From contig NZ_JAFLNF010000006.1 of assembly GCF_017313085.1 (NCBI RefSeq), positions 246,395 to 310,394 on the forward strand: a DNA stretch of 64,000 bases, read 5' to 3'. The notes below the pieces were generated by a model. That model saw nothing but the letters and a program-made list of their open reading frames with translations, ran no database searches and was not told the origin of the DNA. This DNA is from Roseibium limicola (GTDB lineage Bacteria > Pseudomonadota > Alphaproteobacteria > Rhizobiales > Stappiaceae). Positions 1 through 9,558 of this stretch are shown one piece after another. Made by a program: the position numbers and the translations under genes. Each line of letters opens with the position of its first letter. Position 1 is the first letter of the stretch.

Positions 1-3000
1 CGCGTCTTTTCCATCTCGCCCTCCGTTCCGTTTTTGAAAACCCTGGCTTCCGCGCTGGTCGAGGGGGAATTGGTACCGGGCTTTTGCCCGCGCAAAAACC
101 CTCTGCAGCTTGCAGAGGCAACGCTCTACCTGCCGACCCGACGGGCTGCGCGTCTGCTGCCGGACATCTTTCAGGAACTTTTTGACGGCCGTCCGGTGTT
201 GTTGCCGAAGATCCTGCCAGTCGGTGATGTGGAGGAGGATGACCTGCTGTTGCGCGGCGAAGAGGATGGCAATGATCTTCCTCCGGCGATGCCGGCAATG
301 GAGCGTCATCTGGCGCTGACCCGTCTGGTTATGGCGTGGAAGGGCGCACTTCGGCGCGAGGTTCTCAATCTTGGGGTGGATGAACCTCTCGGTGTGCCGG
401 CTTCCGCAGCCGATGCGGCTTGGCTGGCAGGCGATCTTGCCACGCTGATGGACGAGATCGAAACGGAAGAAGCCGACTGGGCCCAGCTGGCCGACCTCGT
501 GCCGGATGACTACGCCCGCTACTGGCAAATTACCCTCGATTTCCTGAGCATCGTGCAACAAGGCTGGCCGGCCTATCTGGCAGAAACCGGAACAATGGAC
601 GCCAAGGCGCGACGCTCTGCCCTCATTAGGCAGGCCGCAGCACAGATGCGCTCCAGACCACCACAGGGGCCGGTTATTGTTGCTGGCGTCACTGGCTCGG
701 TTCCGGCCACCGCCGAGCTTCTGAAGGCCGCCGCTGGCCTGCCTCAGGGCGTTCTTGTGCTGCCCGGGCTGGACCTCGGTCTGGACGCGGCCTCCTGGAG
801 TGCTTTGGCAAGACAACCGACCGCGGCAAAGACCAAGGGGCATGCTGTTCTCGGTGTCCCGGCGCATCCGCAATATGGGCTGCGGCAATTGCTAGATCGT
901 TTGGATCTATCACGAGACGCCGTACAGGATCTGGCTCCCTTGCAAGATCAGGCCATGGTCGACCGCGAGCGGCTGGTGTCGGAGGCGCTTCGGCCAGCGG
1001 AAACATCCGACGCCTGGATGCGTTTTCTGCAGGATTTTCCCGTAGAGCGTCGACGTGCGGCGCTGGCCGGGGTGGAAATGGTCGTTGCCCGCAACGAGGC
1101 TGATGAAGCGCTTGCGGCAGCGATTGCCCTGCGCGAGGCGCTGGAGCGCGGCGAGACCGCGGCTTTCGTCTCGCCTGACCGATTGTTGGCGCGTCGGGTC
1201 GCCGTCGAGTTGGCCCGTTGGAAAGTCCAGGTCGACGACAGTGCCGGACGGCCGCTCGACCAGACCCCACCGGCAATTCTCGCCAACCTGTCAGCTCAAT
1301 TGGCTGTCAACGGATGTGACCCCATAGATCTTCTATCGCTTTTGAAGCATCCGCTTTGCCGCCTCGGCCTCTCGCTCAAGGACGTGCGCTCTGCTGCCCG
1401 TGCCTTGGAGCGCGGTGTTCTGCGTGGCCCGCGGGCAAAGGCCGGAACGTCTGGCCTGCGCGAGGCCGTTCTGGCCAGCAAGGACCATCAGGAGAGTACC
1501 AAACGCTTGTCACGCTGGCAGAAGATCCATGATGACGACTGGCCAGCAATCCTTGACCTGGTCGAGCGTCTGGCGGAGGCGCTGGAGCCGCTTGAAGTGC
1601 TGCAGGCACGATCAGATGAAGTCCCGGTCACTGAGCTGGCCAAGGCCCAGGTCGAAGTCTTGCACCGGATTGCCCGCGATCCCTCTGGCTCGGATGCCGA
1701 GCTTTATTCTGGCGAGACCGGAGATGCTCTGGCGGCGTTTTACGCCAATTTGCTGGAAGCTGAACGCGCGAATCTGGAGATCCGGCCGCGCGACTGGGCA
1801 ACGGTTCAACCGGCGTTGATGGCCAATTCCTCCGTCAGGCGCAGGCTGCCCGGCGACCCCCGTGTGCAAATTCTCGGGCCGATGGAAGCGCGCCTTCAGT
1901 CGCCCGACCTGATGATCCTCGCAGGCCTCAACGAGGGCGTGTGGCCACAGCGGACCCGCAATGATCCCTGGCTTAACCGGCCGATGAAGCAGGACATCGG
2001 GCTGGAGCCGCCGGAGCGTCGTCTGGGCGCTGCCGCGCATGATTTCGTTCAAGGTCTCGGTGCTCGGCGTGTGATCTTGTCGCGTGCGGCCCGCGTGGAC
2101 GGAGCGCCGTCGGTGATGTCGCGCTGGCTGCAACGGTTGGTGACCCTGTCTGGACCGGAAATCACGGAGGAAATGATGGGGCGTGGCGCGGTTTATCGCG
2201 ACTTCGCCGCCCGCCTCGACCAGTCTCCCGGCCCGGTTCGTACCTCGCAACGGCCCAACCCGAAGCCTCCGGTTCCGGCGCGGCCCAAGCGGCTGTCGGT
2301 GACGGAGATCGAGCGGCTGGTCCGTGATCCCTATGCGATCTTTGCGCGGCATGTTCTCGGGCTGGAGCCTGTGGATCCGATTGGTGGGCAGCCTGGTGCG
2401 GCTGAAAAGGGAACCATCATCCACGATGTTCTGGCGGAGTTCCTTGAAGCCTGGACAGGGCCTTTCGATGTCGACGCGTTGGATCGGCTGATCGAGGTTG
2501 GTGAACGGCATTTCGCCAAGCTGGAGGCTTTTCCGGCCGTTCGGGCTTTGTGGTGGCCACGTTTCTTGAGAATTGCCGAGGCCTTCATCGGCTTTGAGGC
2601 CAAGCGGGTGCAGAAGCTGGACAAGCGCTATCTGGAGATCTCCGGCGGGATGGTGTTGATCTTGCCCGGGCTGGAGTTCCGCCTCACGGGGCGTGCCGAC
2701 CGGATTGATCTTCTCAGCGATGGCTCTGTTGCCATCGTCGACTACAAGACAGGTCAGGCGCCGAGCATGAAGCAGGTGGAAACCCTGTTGGCGCCGCAGA
2801 TGCCACTTGAGGCGGCCATGGTCACACGCGGTGGTTTCGACGGGGTGCCCTCAACCCATCCGATTTCCGAACTCTTGTATATTCAGCTGAAGGGCGGAGC
2901 AGACCCGCTGCTGGAAGTTGGCCGAACACCGAAAGACAAGGATCTGGGCGAATTGGCCGATGAAGCCTATGCCAAGCTGGAAGGCTTGATTGCCCACTAC

Positions 3001-3123
3001 AGCCTTCAGGACAACGGATATCTGTCGCGCGCGCGCGTCATGATGGAGGGCAACACGGACGGCCCGTATGATCATCTGGCCCGCGTGCAGGAATGGTCCG
3101 TCGGCGGGGGAGGCGAGGAATGA
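1..3123 (+). CDS. addB: AddB subunit of the AddAB helicase-nuclease (5' end outside window)
   Basis: This is the second subunit of AddAB, the alphaproteobacterial counterpart of RecBCD, which resects double-strand breaks for RecA loading. The frame is open from base 1 and reads RVFSISPSVPFLKTLA, the usual AddB amino end, so the gene starts just upstream of the window; the TTG at 34 is not the true start. The C-terminal third carries the RecB-type nuclease: GTIIHDVL near base 2410 and the metal-binding IVDYKTGQ near base 2735. The N-terminal part is an inactivated helicase-like fold, as in the family. The stop overlaps the addA start as ATGA, so the two are translationally coupled. About 1,040 residues are visible, close to full length. 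Confidence 0.95.
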   Translation, partial: RVFSISPSVPFLKTLASALVEGELVPGFCPRKNPLQLAEATLYLPTRRAARLLPDIFQELFDGRPVLLPKILPVGDVEEDDLLLRGEEDGNDLPPAMPAMERHLALTRLVMAWKGALRREVLNLGVDEPLGVPASAADAAWLAGDLATLMDEIETEEADWAQLADLVPDDYARYWQITLDFLSIVQQGWPAYLAETGTMDAKARRSALIRQAAAQMRSRPPQGPVIVAGVTGSVPATAELLKAAAGLPQGVLVLPGLDLGLDAASWSALARQPTAAKTKGHAVLGVPAHPQYGLRQLLDRLDLSRDAVQDLAPLQDQAMVDRERLVSEALRPAETSDAWMRFLQDFPVERRRAALAGVEMVVARNEADEALAAAIALREALERGETAAFVSPDRLLARRVAVELARWKVQVDDSAGRPLDQTPPAILANLSAQLAVNGCDPIDLLSLLKHPLCRLGLSLKDVRSAARALERGVLRGPRAKAGTSGLREAVLASKDHQESTKRLSRWQKIHDDDWPAILDLVERLAEALEPLEVLQARSDEVPVTELAKAQVEVLHRIARDPSGSDAELYSGETGDALAAFYANLLEAERANLEIRPRDWATVQPALMANSSVRRRLPGDPRVQILGPMEARLQSPDLMILAGLNEGVWPQRTRNDPWLNRPMKQDIGLEPPERRLGAAAHDFVQGLGARRVILSRAARVDGAPSVMSRWLQRLVTLSGPEITEEMMGRGAVYRDFAARLDQSPGPVRTSQRPNPKPPVPARPKRLSVTEIERLVRDPYAIFARHVLGLEPVDPIGGQPGAAEKGTIIHDVLAEFLEAWTGPFDVDALDRLIEVGERHFAKLEAFPAVRALWWPRFLRIAEAFIGFEAKRVQKLDKRYLEISGGMVLILPGLEFRLTGRADRIDLLSDGSVAIVDYKTGQAPSMKQVETLLAPQMPLEAAMVTRGGFDGVPSTHPISELLYIQLKGGADPLLEVGRTPKDKDLGELADEAYAKLEGLIAHYSLQDNGYLSRARVMMEGNTDGPYDHLARVQEWSVGGGGEE

Positions 3124-6100
3124 GTTTCCAGATCCCGCAACTGACCCGTGAACGCCAGGAAAAGGCCTCCCAGCCGGAAGCCTCTGCCTGGGTGAGTGCC
3201 AACGCCGGCTCCGGCAAGACCTTCGTTTTGTCGCGCCGCGTTGTCCGGCTTTTGCTCGCAGGTACAGATCCGTCGCGTCTGCTTTGCCTGACCTTTACCA
3301 AGGCAGCGGCGGCTGAAATGGCCACCCGCGTTTTCCGCATATTGGGAGACTGGGTCACCCTGGAAGACGACAGGCTGGCCGATGAACTCGAAGAGATCGA
3401 AGGACAGCGGCCCAATGCAGCTCGGCTGGCGATGGCGCGGCGCCTGTTTGCCCGTGCGCTCGAGACGCCGGGTGGACTGAAAATCCAGACGATCCACGGC
3501 TTTTGCGAAGCGCTGCTGCACCAGTTTCCGTTGGAGGCCAATGTCGCCGGGCATTTTACCGTGCTGGACGAGCGCATTGCCAGCGAACTGATGGGCGAGG
3601 CGCGCGACAGCGTGTTGCAGAAGGCCGAGGCGGATTCCTCCAGCACCTATGGACGCGCCTTGAACACCGTCATTGCGCTGATGTCGGATGGAGGCCTCGA
3701 CAAGGGGCTGAACGAACTTATTTCCAGCCGCGACGCCCTGCGTCGCTGGCTGGAAGATGCTGGTGGTCTTGAGACAGCTCTTGCAGCGCTGGCGCGCAGC
3801 CTGGGTATCGATTCTTCAGCCACGTTGGAAGATCTCGAAGCTCGGATTCTGCTGGAGTGCCCGATCGATCGCAATGCAGCGCTCGCCTACCGGGAAGCCC
3901 TGAGCGAGGGCGGCAAGACGGATGTGCAGCGTGGCGATGATCTCGTCGCGGCTTTCACGCCGCCGGATCCGGCGGCGTTCAAGGCCCGTTGGCTGCCGAT
4001 CTTTTTCACCGCGGCAATGGCACCACGCAAGAAGCTGGCAACGGGCAAGATCGCCGACAAATACGCCGCCATGGTCGAGGCTTTGCTCGACGAGCAAGCG
4101 CGGCTGGAGACCTTGCTGAAGGACCGGGCAGGCATTGTTACCTTTCAGGGGACCGCAGCCCTCCTGACATTGGCCCATGGCGTGACCGAGCGCTATGAAG
4201 CTGCCAAGGCTCGCCAGGGGTTTCTTGATTTTGAAGACCTTGTGGTTCGCACTGCAACCATGCTGTCGCGCTCCGATGCGGCCCAATGGGTGCAGTACAA
4301 GCTGGATCAGGGTCTTGATCATATTCTGGTCGACGAGGCCCAGGACACATCGCCCCGCCAATGGCAGGTGGTTCAGTCCCTGGCGGAGGAGTTCTTCTCC
4401 GGCTCCGGGGCGAGCGACAAACTGCGGACAATCTTCGCGGTGGGCGATGAAAAACAGTCGATCTACTCGTTCCAGGGCGCGGTGCCGGCCTATTTCGATG
4501 AGATGCGTCGCAGTTTCGCTCAGCGCTCCAGTCAGGCCGACCGACTGTTTCACTCGGTCGACTTGCAGCTGTCCTTCCGCTCGACGGGAGATGTTCTGGG
4601 CGCCGTCGACAAGGTTTTCGCCACGCAGACAGCGCACAAAGGGCTGTCGCAGGAGCTGAAGGCGCCGGTGCATGAGGCGCTGCGCAAGGACCCCGGCATC
4701 GTCGATCTCTGGCCTCTGGAGCAACCGGCCGTAGTTGAGGAGCCACAAGACTGGCGCGAACCGCTGGATCGCATCGGCGGCGACAGTCCGATGATCCGGG
4801 TCGCCCGCCGGATTGCCCGCACCATTCGTGATTGGATGGACCATGGCGAGGCGGATCCCGGCGACGTGATGGTGTTGCTGCGCAAACGCGGCCCGTTTGT
4901 CGATGCTTTGAACCGGGAGCTGAAGCTGTTGAACGTGCCGGCGGCAGGTTCCGACCGCCTGGTGCTGACCGATCACATCGCGGTCAAGGATCTGGCGGCA
5001 CTCGGACGGTTTCTTCTGCTGCCGGAAGATGATCTCTCTCTGGCTGCGGTGCTGAAAAGTCCGCTGCTCGGTCTTGATGATGAGGCTCTGTTCGGGCTTG
5101 TCGAGCGGCAGGATTACAGCAAGCCGCGTTCGGGCACGCTTTGGCAATGCCTGCAACGCAAGGCAGGGCAAGATCCGAAGCTCAAGCAGGTGCAGGAGCA
5201 ACTGGAAGTCTGGCGGTCTCGCGCCGACTTCATGCCGCCGTTCGAATTCTATGCCCGTCTGTTGTCCGGCGATGGCGGCCGTATGGCGTTCCGCCAACGG
5301 CTGGGTGTCGAGGTTGACGATGTGCTGGACGAGTTCCTTGCCCTGACAATGAATTTCGAGCAGGTCGGCACACCGGGGCTGGAAGGCTTTCTGGCGTGGA
5401 TGAGTGCCGCGCCCACCCAGATCAAGCGTGAGTTGTCGACCACCAACGGTCTTGTCCGCATCATGACCGTACATGGCTCGAAAGGGCTGGAAGCCAAGAT
5501 CGTCATTCTGGTCGATACCTGCTCCGCCCCGGTTCACTCCCAGCATGACCCGGCTTTCTTGCCGGTGGAGCGCGGCAGTCTGGCGCCGCCCGCCTTGTTG
5601 TGGCTGCCCACCAAAGCCGACAGGTTGGAGCTTCATCAGGCGGGGCTGGAAGGCCTGCAGGATGCGCAGCGTGAAGAATACCGGCGCCTGCTTTATGTGG
5701 CGCTGACGCGAGCAGAAGACCGGCTTGTCGTCTGTGGCTGGGAGCCGGCGCGTGGCCCTGCAGAAGATTGCTGGTACTCATTGGTTGCGAATGCCCTGAA
5801 GCCGGAGGCGACGGAACAGCAGGACGCAACGGGCGAAGTGATGGCCTGGCGTTGGCAACAGGCCAAGGCCGCAGCAGCAGCCCCTGCAACGCCGGCACAC
5901 GCTTTTTCAGGTGCGGCCGCTGGCCGGGCAGCCCCAAGCCCAATGCCTCCCTGGTTGACCACACCGGTGCAGGCCTATCAGCGTCCGACGCGCTTGCAGC
6001 CGTCCAAAGCATTCGAGGCGATGGAAGACAAGCAGGGCGTGGAGCCCGTGCCGGCCATCAATCGACTGAGTGCACGTCGCCAGCCCGGAAACTGGCCACT

Positions 6101-6629
6101 GGAGCGCGGACGGCTGTTGCACAAGCTTCTGGAGATCCTGCCCGACCTTCCTGAAGGCGAGAGAAGGGCTGCAGCCGAGCGTTTCGTGGGCCGGTGCCTT
6201 GACCCGGCCTTCAAGATGCATAAAGCAGCGCTTCTGGGGGATGTTCAGGCAATCCTGACGTCTCCAGATCTGGCGCCGATGTTCCACTCCGATAGCAGAG
6301 CAGAAGTTTCGCTGGTTGGCACAGTCACGGCCGCCGACGGCAAAACAGTTGCTGTTTCAGGCCAGATTGACCGTCTGCTGGTGCGTGATGACGAGGTGCT
6401 TATCGTCGATTACAAGACCAATCAGGTTCCTCCAGAGACTGTGGATCTTGTGCCGCTGGAATATCGGGCGCAGTTGGCAGTCTATCGCCGTCTCCTGCAG
6501 GATATTTATCCTGACCGTCCAGTGCGCGCCGCGCTGTTGTGGACGGCAACTCCCAGCTTGATGATGGTGGGGGAAGCACTGCTCGATGAAACTCTGAACG
6601 GGTTGAAGAGCGAAGGCGCGATATCTTGA
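3120..6629 (+). CDS. addA: AddA, UvrD/Rep-type helicase and nuclease subunit
   Basis: AddA is the ATP-driven 3'-5' helicase and second nuclease of AddAB double-strand-break repair. The 1,169-residue protein has Walker A SANAGSGKT at about residues 26-34, a Walker B region LVDEAQDTSPRQ near 404, motif III GDEKQSIYSFQGA near 442, motif V TVHGSKGLEAK near 783, motif VI LLYVALTRAEDRL near 858 and a C-terminal nuclease motif LIVDYKTNQ near 1096. The ATG at 3120 was chosen over an upstream in-frame start at 3093 because it overlaps the addB stop (ATGA) and gives the standard MSFQIPQLT amino end. All helicase and nuclease key residues appear intact. trxA follows after 84 bases. Confidence 0.95.
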   Translation: MSFQIPQLTRERQEKASQPEASAWVSANAGSGKTFVLSRRVVRLLLAGTDPSRLLCLTFTKAAAAEMATRVFRILGDWVTLEDDRLADELEEIEGQRPNAARLAMARRLFARALETPGGLKIQTIHGFCEALLHQFPLEANVAGHFTVLDERIASELMGEARDSVLQKAEADSSSTYGRALNTVIALMSDGGLDKGLNELISSRDALRRWLEDAGGLETALAALARSLGIDSSATLEDLEARILLECPIDRNAALAYREALSEGGKTDVQRGDDLVAAFTPPDPAAFKARWLPIFFTAAMAPRKKLATGKIADKYAAMVEALLDEQARLETLLKDRAGIVTFQGTAALLTLAHGVTERYEAAKARQGFLDFEDLVVRTATMLSRSDAAQWVQYKLDQGLDHILVDEAQDTSPRQWQVVQSLAEEFFSGSGASDKLRTIFAVGDEKQSIYSFQGAVPAYFDEMRRSFAQRSSQADRLFHSVDLQLSFRSTGDVLGAVDKVFATQTAHKGLSQELKAPVHEALRKDPGIVDLWPLEQPAVVEEPQDWREPLDRIGGDSPMIRVARRIARTIRDWMDHGEADPGDVMVLLRKRGPFVDALNRELKLLNVPAAGSDRLVLTDHIAVKDLAALGRFLLLPEDDLSLAAVLKSPLLGLDDEALFGLVERQDYSKPRSGTLWQCLQRKAGQDPKLKQVQEQLEVWRSRADFMPPFEFYARLLSGDGGRMAFRQRLGVEVDDVLDEFLALTMNFEQVGTPGLEGFLAWMSAAPTQIKRELSTTNGLVRIMTVHGSKGLEAKIVILVDTCSAPVHSQHDPAFLPVERGSLAPPALLWLPTKADRLELHQAGLEGLQDAQREEYRRLLYVALTRAEDRLVVCGWEPARGPAEDCWYSLVANALKPEATEQQDATGEVMAWRWQQAKAAAAAPATPAHAFSGAAAGRAAPSPMPPWLTTPVQAYQRPTRLQPSKAFEAMEDKQGVEPVPAINRLSARRQPGNWPLERGRLLHKLLEILPDLPEGERRAAAERFVGRCLDPAFKMHKAALLGDVQAILTSPDLAPMFHSDSRAEVSLVGTVTAADGKTVAVSGQIDRLLVRDDEVLIVDYKTNQVPPETVDLVPLEYRAQLAVYRRLLQDIYPDRPVRAALLWTATPSLMMVGEALLDETLNGLKSEGAIS

Positions 6630-6713
6630 CGGATGCCCGGAGGCTTCCTACCTTCTGCGCAACAAGACAAGCGGTATATCCCGCTGCCACAGATTTATGG
6701 AAGAGATAGAACG

Positions 6714-7034
6714 ATGGCTACCAACACGGTTACCGATGCCAGCTTTGAAAGCGATGTGCTGAACTCCGACACGCCGGTTGTTGTCGACTTTTGGGCAGAA
6801 TGGTGCGGTCCTTGTAAGATGATTGCTCCGTCGCTGGAAGAAATCGCCACCGAAATGGACGGACAGGTGAAGATCGCCAAGATCAACATCGACGAAAATC
6901 AGGACGCGGCCATGAAGTATGGCGTGCGCTCGATTCCGATGCTGATCCTGTTCAAGAACGGCGAGCCGATGGCAACTCAGGTGGGCGCTGCGCCGAAGGG
7001 CAAGCTCGCCGATTGGATCAAAAGCGCCCTTTGA
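6714..7034 (+). CDS. trxA: Thioredoxin 1
   Basis: A 106-residue cytosolic thioredoxin that reduces disulfides in proteins such as ribonucleotide reductase and is itself recharged by thioredoxin reductase. The active site W-C-G-P-C is at residues 30-34, followed by KMIAP, and the cis-proline lies in SIPMLI at residue 75. The start at 6714 follows an AGAGA ribosome-binding stretch and gives normal thioredoxin length; the frame is open further upstream but without family similarity. An addA-trxA neighbourhood is common in alphaproteobacteria. A hairpin with a T run follows at 7111. Confidence 0.95.
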   Translation: MATNTVTDASFESDVLNSDTPVVVDFWAEWCGPCKMIAPSLEEIATEMDGQVKIAKINIDENQDAAMKYGVRSIPMLILFKNGEPMATQVGAAPKGKLADWIKSAL

Positions 7035-7110
7035 TCTTGTTCTCCGGTGCTGTACCCGTGAAAAACAAGGGAATCAGCGGCCGGACGACCAGCAAAAACT
7101 TGACCGGCTG

Positions 7111-7149
7111 GAGCGGCTATGCACAAGCATGACCGCTCTAACCTTTTTC
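7111..7149 (+). terminator. Rho-independent terminator after trxA
   Basis: Arms GAGCGG and CCGCTC enclose an inner ATGC/GCAT pairing with an ACAA loop, followed by a run of five T at 7144-7148. It separates trxA from grpE. Confidence 0.7.
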
Positions 7150-7173
7150 TAAGCGATAACCGACGGACCAAAT

Positions 7174-7827
7174 ATGAGCGACGAAAACAAAAACCCGGAA
7201 GGCGTTGACCCCGAGGCTACTCAGGCCCCTGCCGATGAGGTAGTTTCCGGCGGCGCTCAAGCAGATGCCGGCTTCGAAGGCCTCGAGATCAACCCGCTGG
7301 AAGCCCTTCAGGCTGAAAATGCCGAACTCAAGGACCGCGTTCTGCGCGTCATGGCTGAGATGGAAAATCTGCGCCGACGTACGGACAAGGAAATCAAGGA
7401 CACCCGGTCCTACGCAGTGACCGGCTTTGCCCGCGACATGCTGAGTGTCTCCGACAATTTGCGTCGTGCACTCGACTCGTTGAGCGACGAAAGTCGCACA
7501 AACGCGGATGCTGGCGTTCAGTCGTTGATCGAAGGTGTCGATATGACCGAGCGCGATCTGTTGAACCAGCTCGACAAGAATGGCGTCAAGAAACTTGACC
7601 CGGAAGGTCAGAAGTTCGACCCGCATTTCCACCAGGCGATGTTCGAGGTTCCAAACATGGAAGTGCCGAACAACACAGTTGTGCAGGTGGTTCAGGCTGG
7701 TTACCGGATCGGCGAACGGGTTCTGCGCCCGGCCATGGTCGGCGTGTCGAAGGGGGGCCCGAAGGAGGGCGCCGTTGACACTGCTGCTGCTGGCGATTCC
7801 GGCCAGACGGTAGACAAGAGCGCCTGA
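7174..7827 (+). CDS. grpE: GrpE nucleotide exchange factor of DnaK
   Basis: GrpE releases ADP from DnaK in the Hsp70 chaperone cycle and acts as a thermosensor. The 217-residue protein has the family layout: an acidic, poorly ordered N-terminus (residues 1-40), a long dimerising helix containing [22 protein letters not shown], then the compact beta domain with [12 protein letters not shown] and the C-terminal signature [21 protein letters not shown]. It has its own spacing after the trxA terminator and is closed by a terminator at 7879, so it is probably monocistronic. hrcA and dnaK are not in the window. Confidence 0.95.
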   Translation: MSDENKNPEGVDPEATQAPADEVVSGGAQADAGFEGLEINPLEALQAENAELKDRVLRVMAEMENLRRRTDKEIKDTRSYAVTGFARDMLSVSDNLRRALDSLSDESRTNADAGVQSLIEGVDMTERDLLNQLDKNGVKKLDPEGQKFDPHFHQAMFEVPNMEVPNNTVVQVVQAGYRIGERVLRPAMVGVSKGGPKEGAVDTAAAGDSGQTVDKSA

Positions 7828-7878
7828 TAATCAGGGGGCACGGCGCCGCTTTACAAGTTGGCCCGGACCTTTACCTTT

Positions 7879-7913
7879 AAAGGCTGTTCGTCCAGTGGGC
7901 GGGCAGCCTTTTT
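7879..7913 (+). terminator. Rho-independent terminator after grpE
   Basis: Arms AAAGGCTG (7879-7886) and CAGCCTTT (7904-7911) are followed by further T. The hairpin lies inside an open frame that would start at TTG 7858, which is a reason to begin the next gene at 7939 instead. Confidence 0.75.
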
Positions 7914-7938
7914 GCGATCCAAAGCCTGGACCACTGCC

Positions 7939-8550
7939 ATGTTGTTGCAATTTCTGGATTATATCGGCGTGGCCGTGTTTGCCTTGACCGGCGCAATCGT
8001 CGCCTCCCGCAAGGGGCTGGATGGTCTGGCGTTTCTGTTTTTCGCCACGATGACGGGCATCGGCGGGGGTACCCTCCGCGATCTTCTGCTAGGGGTTCCG
8101 GTTTTCTGGACGCTGGATGACGGCTACCTGATGGTCTGTGCCGGCATGAGCGCCCTGATGTGGTTTGCCGGCCCTCTGGTCGAGAGGCTGGGCAAGCCGT
8201 TGCGGTGGGCGGATGCTATCGGCATGGCGGCTTATTGCGTCATGGGTGCGGCAAAGGCTTTCGCAGTCACGCAATCCGCGATGGTCGCAATCCTCATGGG
8301 TACCATGACGGCAACCTTTGGCGGCGTTCTGCGCGATATCGTGGCGGGGGAGAAGAATTCTTTCCTCAAGCCGGAGATCTATGTCAGCGCGGCGTTGGCA
8401 GGCTCTGCTCTTTATGTTGGCCTGCGGATGGCGGAGATGGACAGCTGGGTGGCGGCAGGACTTGCAGCCAGTTTCGCCCTGATCCTGCGCGGCGGCGCGA
8501 TCGTCGCGGACTGGTCACTTCCTGGCTATAAATCGACCGTCGACAAATAG
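7939..8550 (+). CDS. TRIC/YadS (UPF0126) family membrane channel protein
   Basis: A 203-residue polytopic inner-membrane protein of the YadS/UPF0126 family, related to TRIC-type monovalent-cation channels. Six to seven hydrophobic segments are arranged as two repeats, each with the family's glycine-rich turn: GIGGGTLRDLLLG in the first half and ATFGGVLRDIVAG in the second. The ATG at 7939 lies after the grpE terminator and gives the normal MLLQFLDYIGVAVFALTGA amino end. It appears to stand alone. Physiological substrate is not evident from the sequence; some relatives have been proposed to move glycine or cations. Confidence 0.85.
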   Translation: MLLQFLDYIGVAVFALTGAIVASRKGLDGLAFLFFATMTGIGGGTLRDLLLGVPVFWTLDDGYLMVCAGMSALMWFAGPLVERLGKPLRWADAIGMAAYCVMGAAKAFAVTQSAMVAILMGTMTATFGGVLRDIVAGEKNSFLKPEIYVSAALAGSALYVGLRMAEMDSWVAAGLAASFALILRGGAIVADWSLPGYKSTVDK

Positions 8551-8803
8551 CGACAGCTTCGCAGAGCCTCGATCCCTGCTTGTTTCGCCGTATGCGGGGG
8601 CTAGCTCACATGTTCCTCTGCGCCAGGTGGTTTCAAAACGCAGCAGAGTGCGTGCCGGGAGCCTCGGCCTTCCATCCTGCGGGACAGAACGAAAGGCTGC
8701 CAGAGTTGAGCTTGAGTGGCCGACAGCTCCATCCTGCAGTTCCACCGGGGACGGAGGCATCTTGAGTCAGTTCATGCTCGCGATGAGGAGGCTCTTCGGT
8801 CTC

Positions 8804-9160
8804 CTAAGCGGCTGTGCGCTTCTTGGGTGAGGGAAGTCCGGGCCTTGTGCTTTTTGGTTCGGTGATTTCACGCAGATGCTCTGCTTCACCTTGCCATTTC
8901 TTGACCTCACGGCGCTTCTGGCGCGCTTCCTTGCGCCATTTGCCTTGCTTGGCCCATGCGCCGACACCACCCAGAACAATGCCGACGGCAAGGCTGGCAA
9001 AGATCACCCAGAACAAGGGGATGTTCGGAATGGCAAAGCGCGGGTCGGACGGGTCGAACGGGTTCAGCGCCAGCGTCACAGGGTGTCGGTTGGACACGGA
9101 GAGCGGGATCAACACAATCGCGACAGTGACGAGAAGGGCGTTTTTGACGAAACGGATCAT
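8804..9160 (-). CDS. LapA/DUF1049 small inner-membrane protein
   Basis: A 118-residue protein with two membrane segments (about residues 5-22 and 48-68) and a highly charged, probably coiled-coil tail rich in Lys, Arg and Glu from residue 70. This is the LapA layout; in Escherichia coli LapA acts with LapB in controlling lipopolysaccharide synthesis. LapB is not nearby. Placement immediately downstream of ihfB is a conserved alphaproteobacterial arrangement and supports the call. The tail ends in a basic PSPKKRTAA stretch. Role here is inferred from the family only. Confidence 0.75.
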   Translation of the reverse strand: MIRFVKNALLVTVAIVLIPLSVSNRHPVTLALNPFDPSDPRFAIPNIPLFWVIFASLAVGIVLGGVGAWAKQGKWRKEARQKRREVKKWQGEAEHLREITEPKSTRPGLPSPKKRTAA

Positions 9161-9248
9161 GCTGATCTCCGGTTATAGCGGCAAGACGAAGCGAACGCGC
9201 ATTCCGGATCTTAAGGCCTGAGGCCGAAGACGGAAAAGGGCGTTGAAC

Positions 9249-9548
9249 TTAATCCTCGCCGTGGTCCACACCATCGTTCAATCGGACACGCATCTCTTTG
9301 CCCGTTTTGAAGAAGGGGACGAATTTTTCTTCCACTTCGACCTTCTGGCCGGTGCGCGGGTTGCGGCCGGTGCGTGCCGGACGGTTCTTTACCGAAAAGG
9401 CCCCGAAACCGCGGAGCTCAACCCGGTCGCCACGCATCAAGGCTTCCGTGATTTCATCTAGGATGGCATTGACGATATTCTCTACGTCACGCTGATATAG
9501 ATGCGGGTTTTGTTCAGCGATTTGCTGAACCAATTCCGATTTAATCAT
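9249..9548 (-). CDS. ihfB: Integration host factor beta subunit
   Basis: IHF beta pairs with IHF alpha to bind and sharply bend DNA in transcription, recombination and replication. The 99-residue protein has the HU/IHF fold with [20 protein letters not shown] and NPRTGQKV, the beta-ribbon arm whose proline intercalates in the minor groove, and the N-terminal [15 protein letters not shown] typical of IhfB. The ATG at 9548 was preferred to an in-frame start 72 bases upstream on family length. It follows sppA by about ten bases and precedes lapA, a conserved order downstream of rpsA. Confidence 0.93.
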   Translation of the reverse strand: MIKSELVQQIAEQNPHLYQRDVENIVNAILDEITEALMRGDRVELRGFGAFSVKNRPARTGRNPRTGQKVEVEEKFVPFFKTGKEMRVRLNDGVDHGED

Positions 9549-9558
9549 TTTCCGCCCC

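Noticed and set aside
3816..5636. 606-codon open frame antisense to addA
   Set aside because: It mirrors a high-GC coding strand, has no family features and addA is intact across it.
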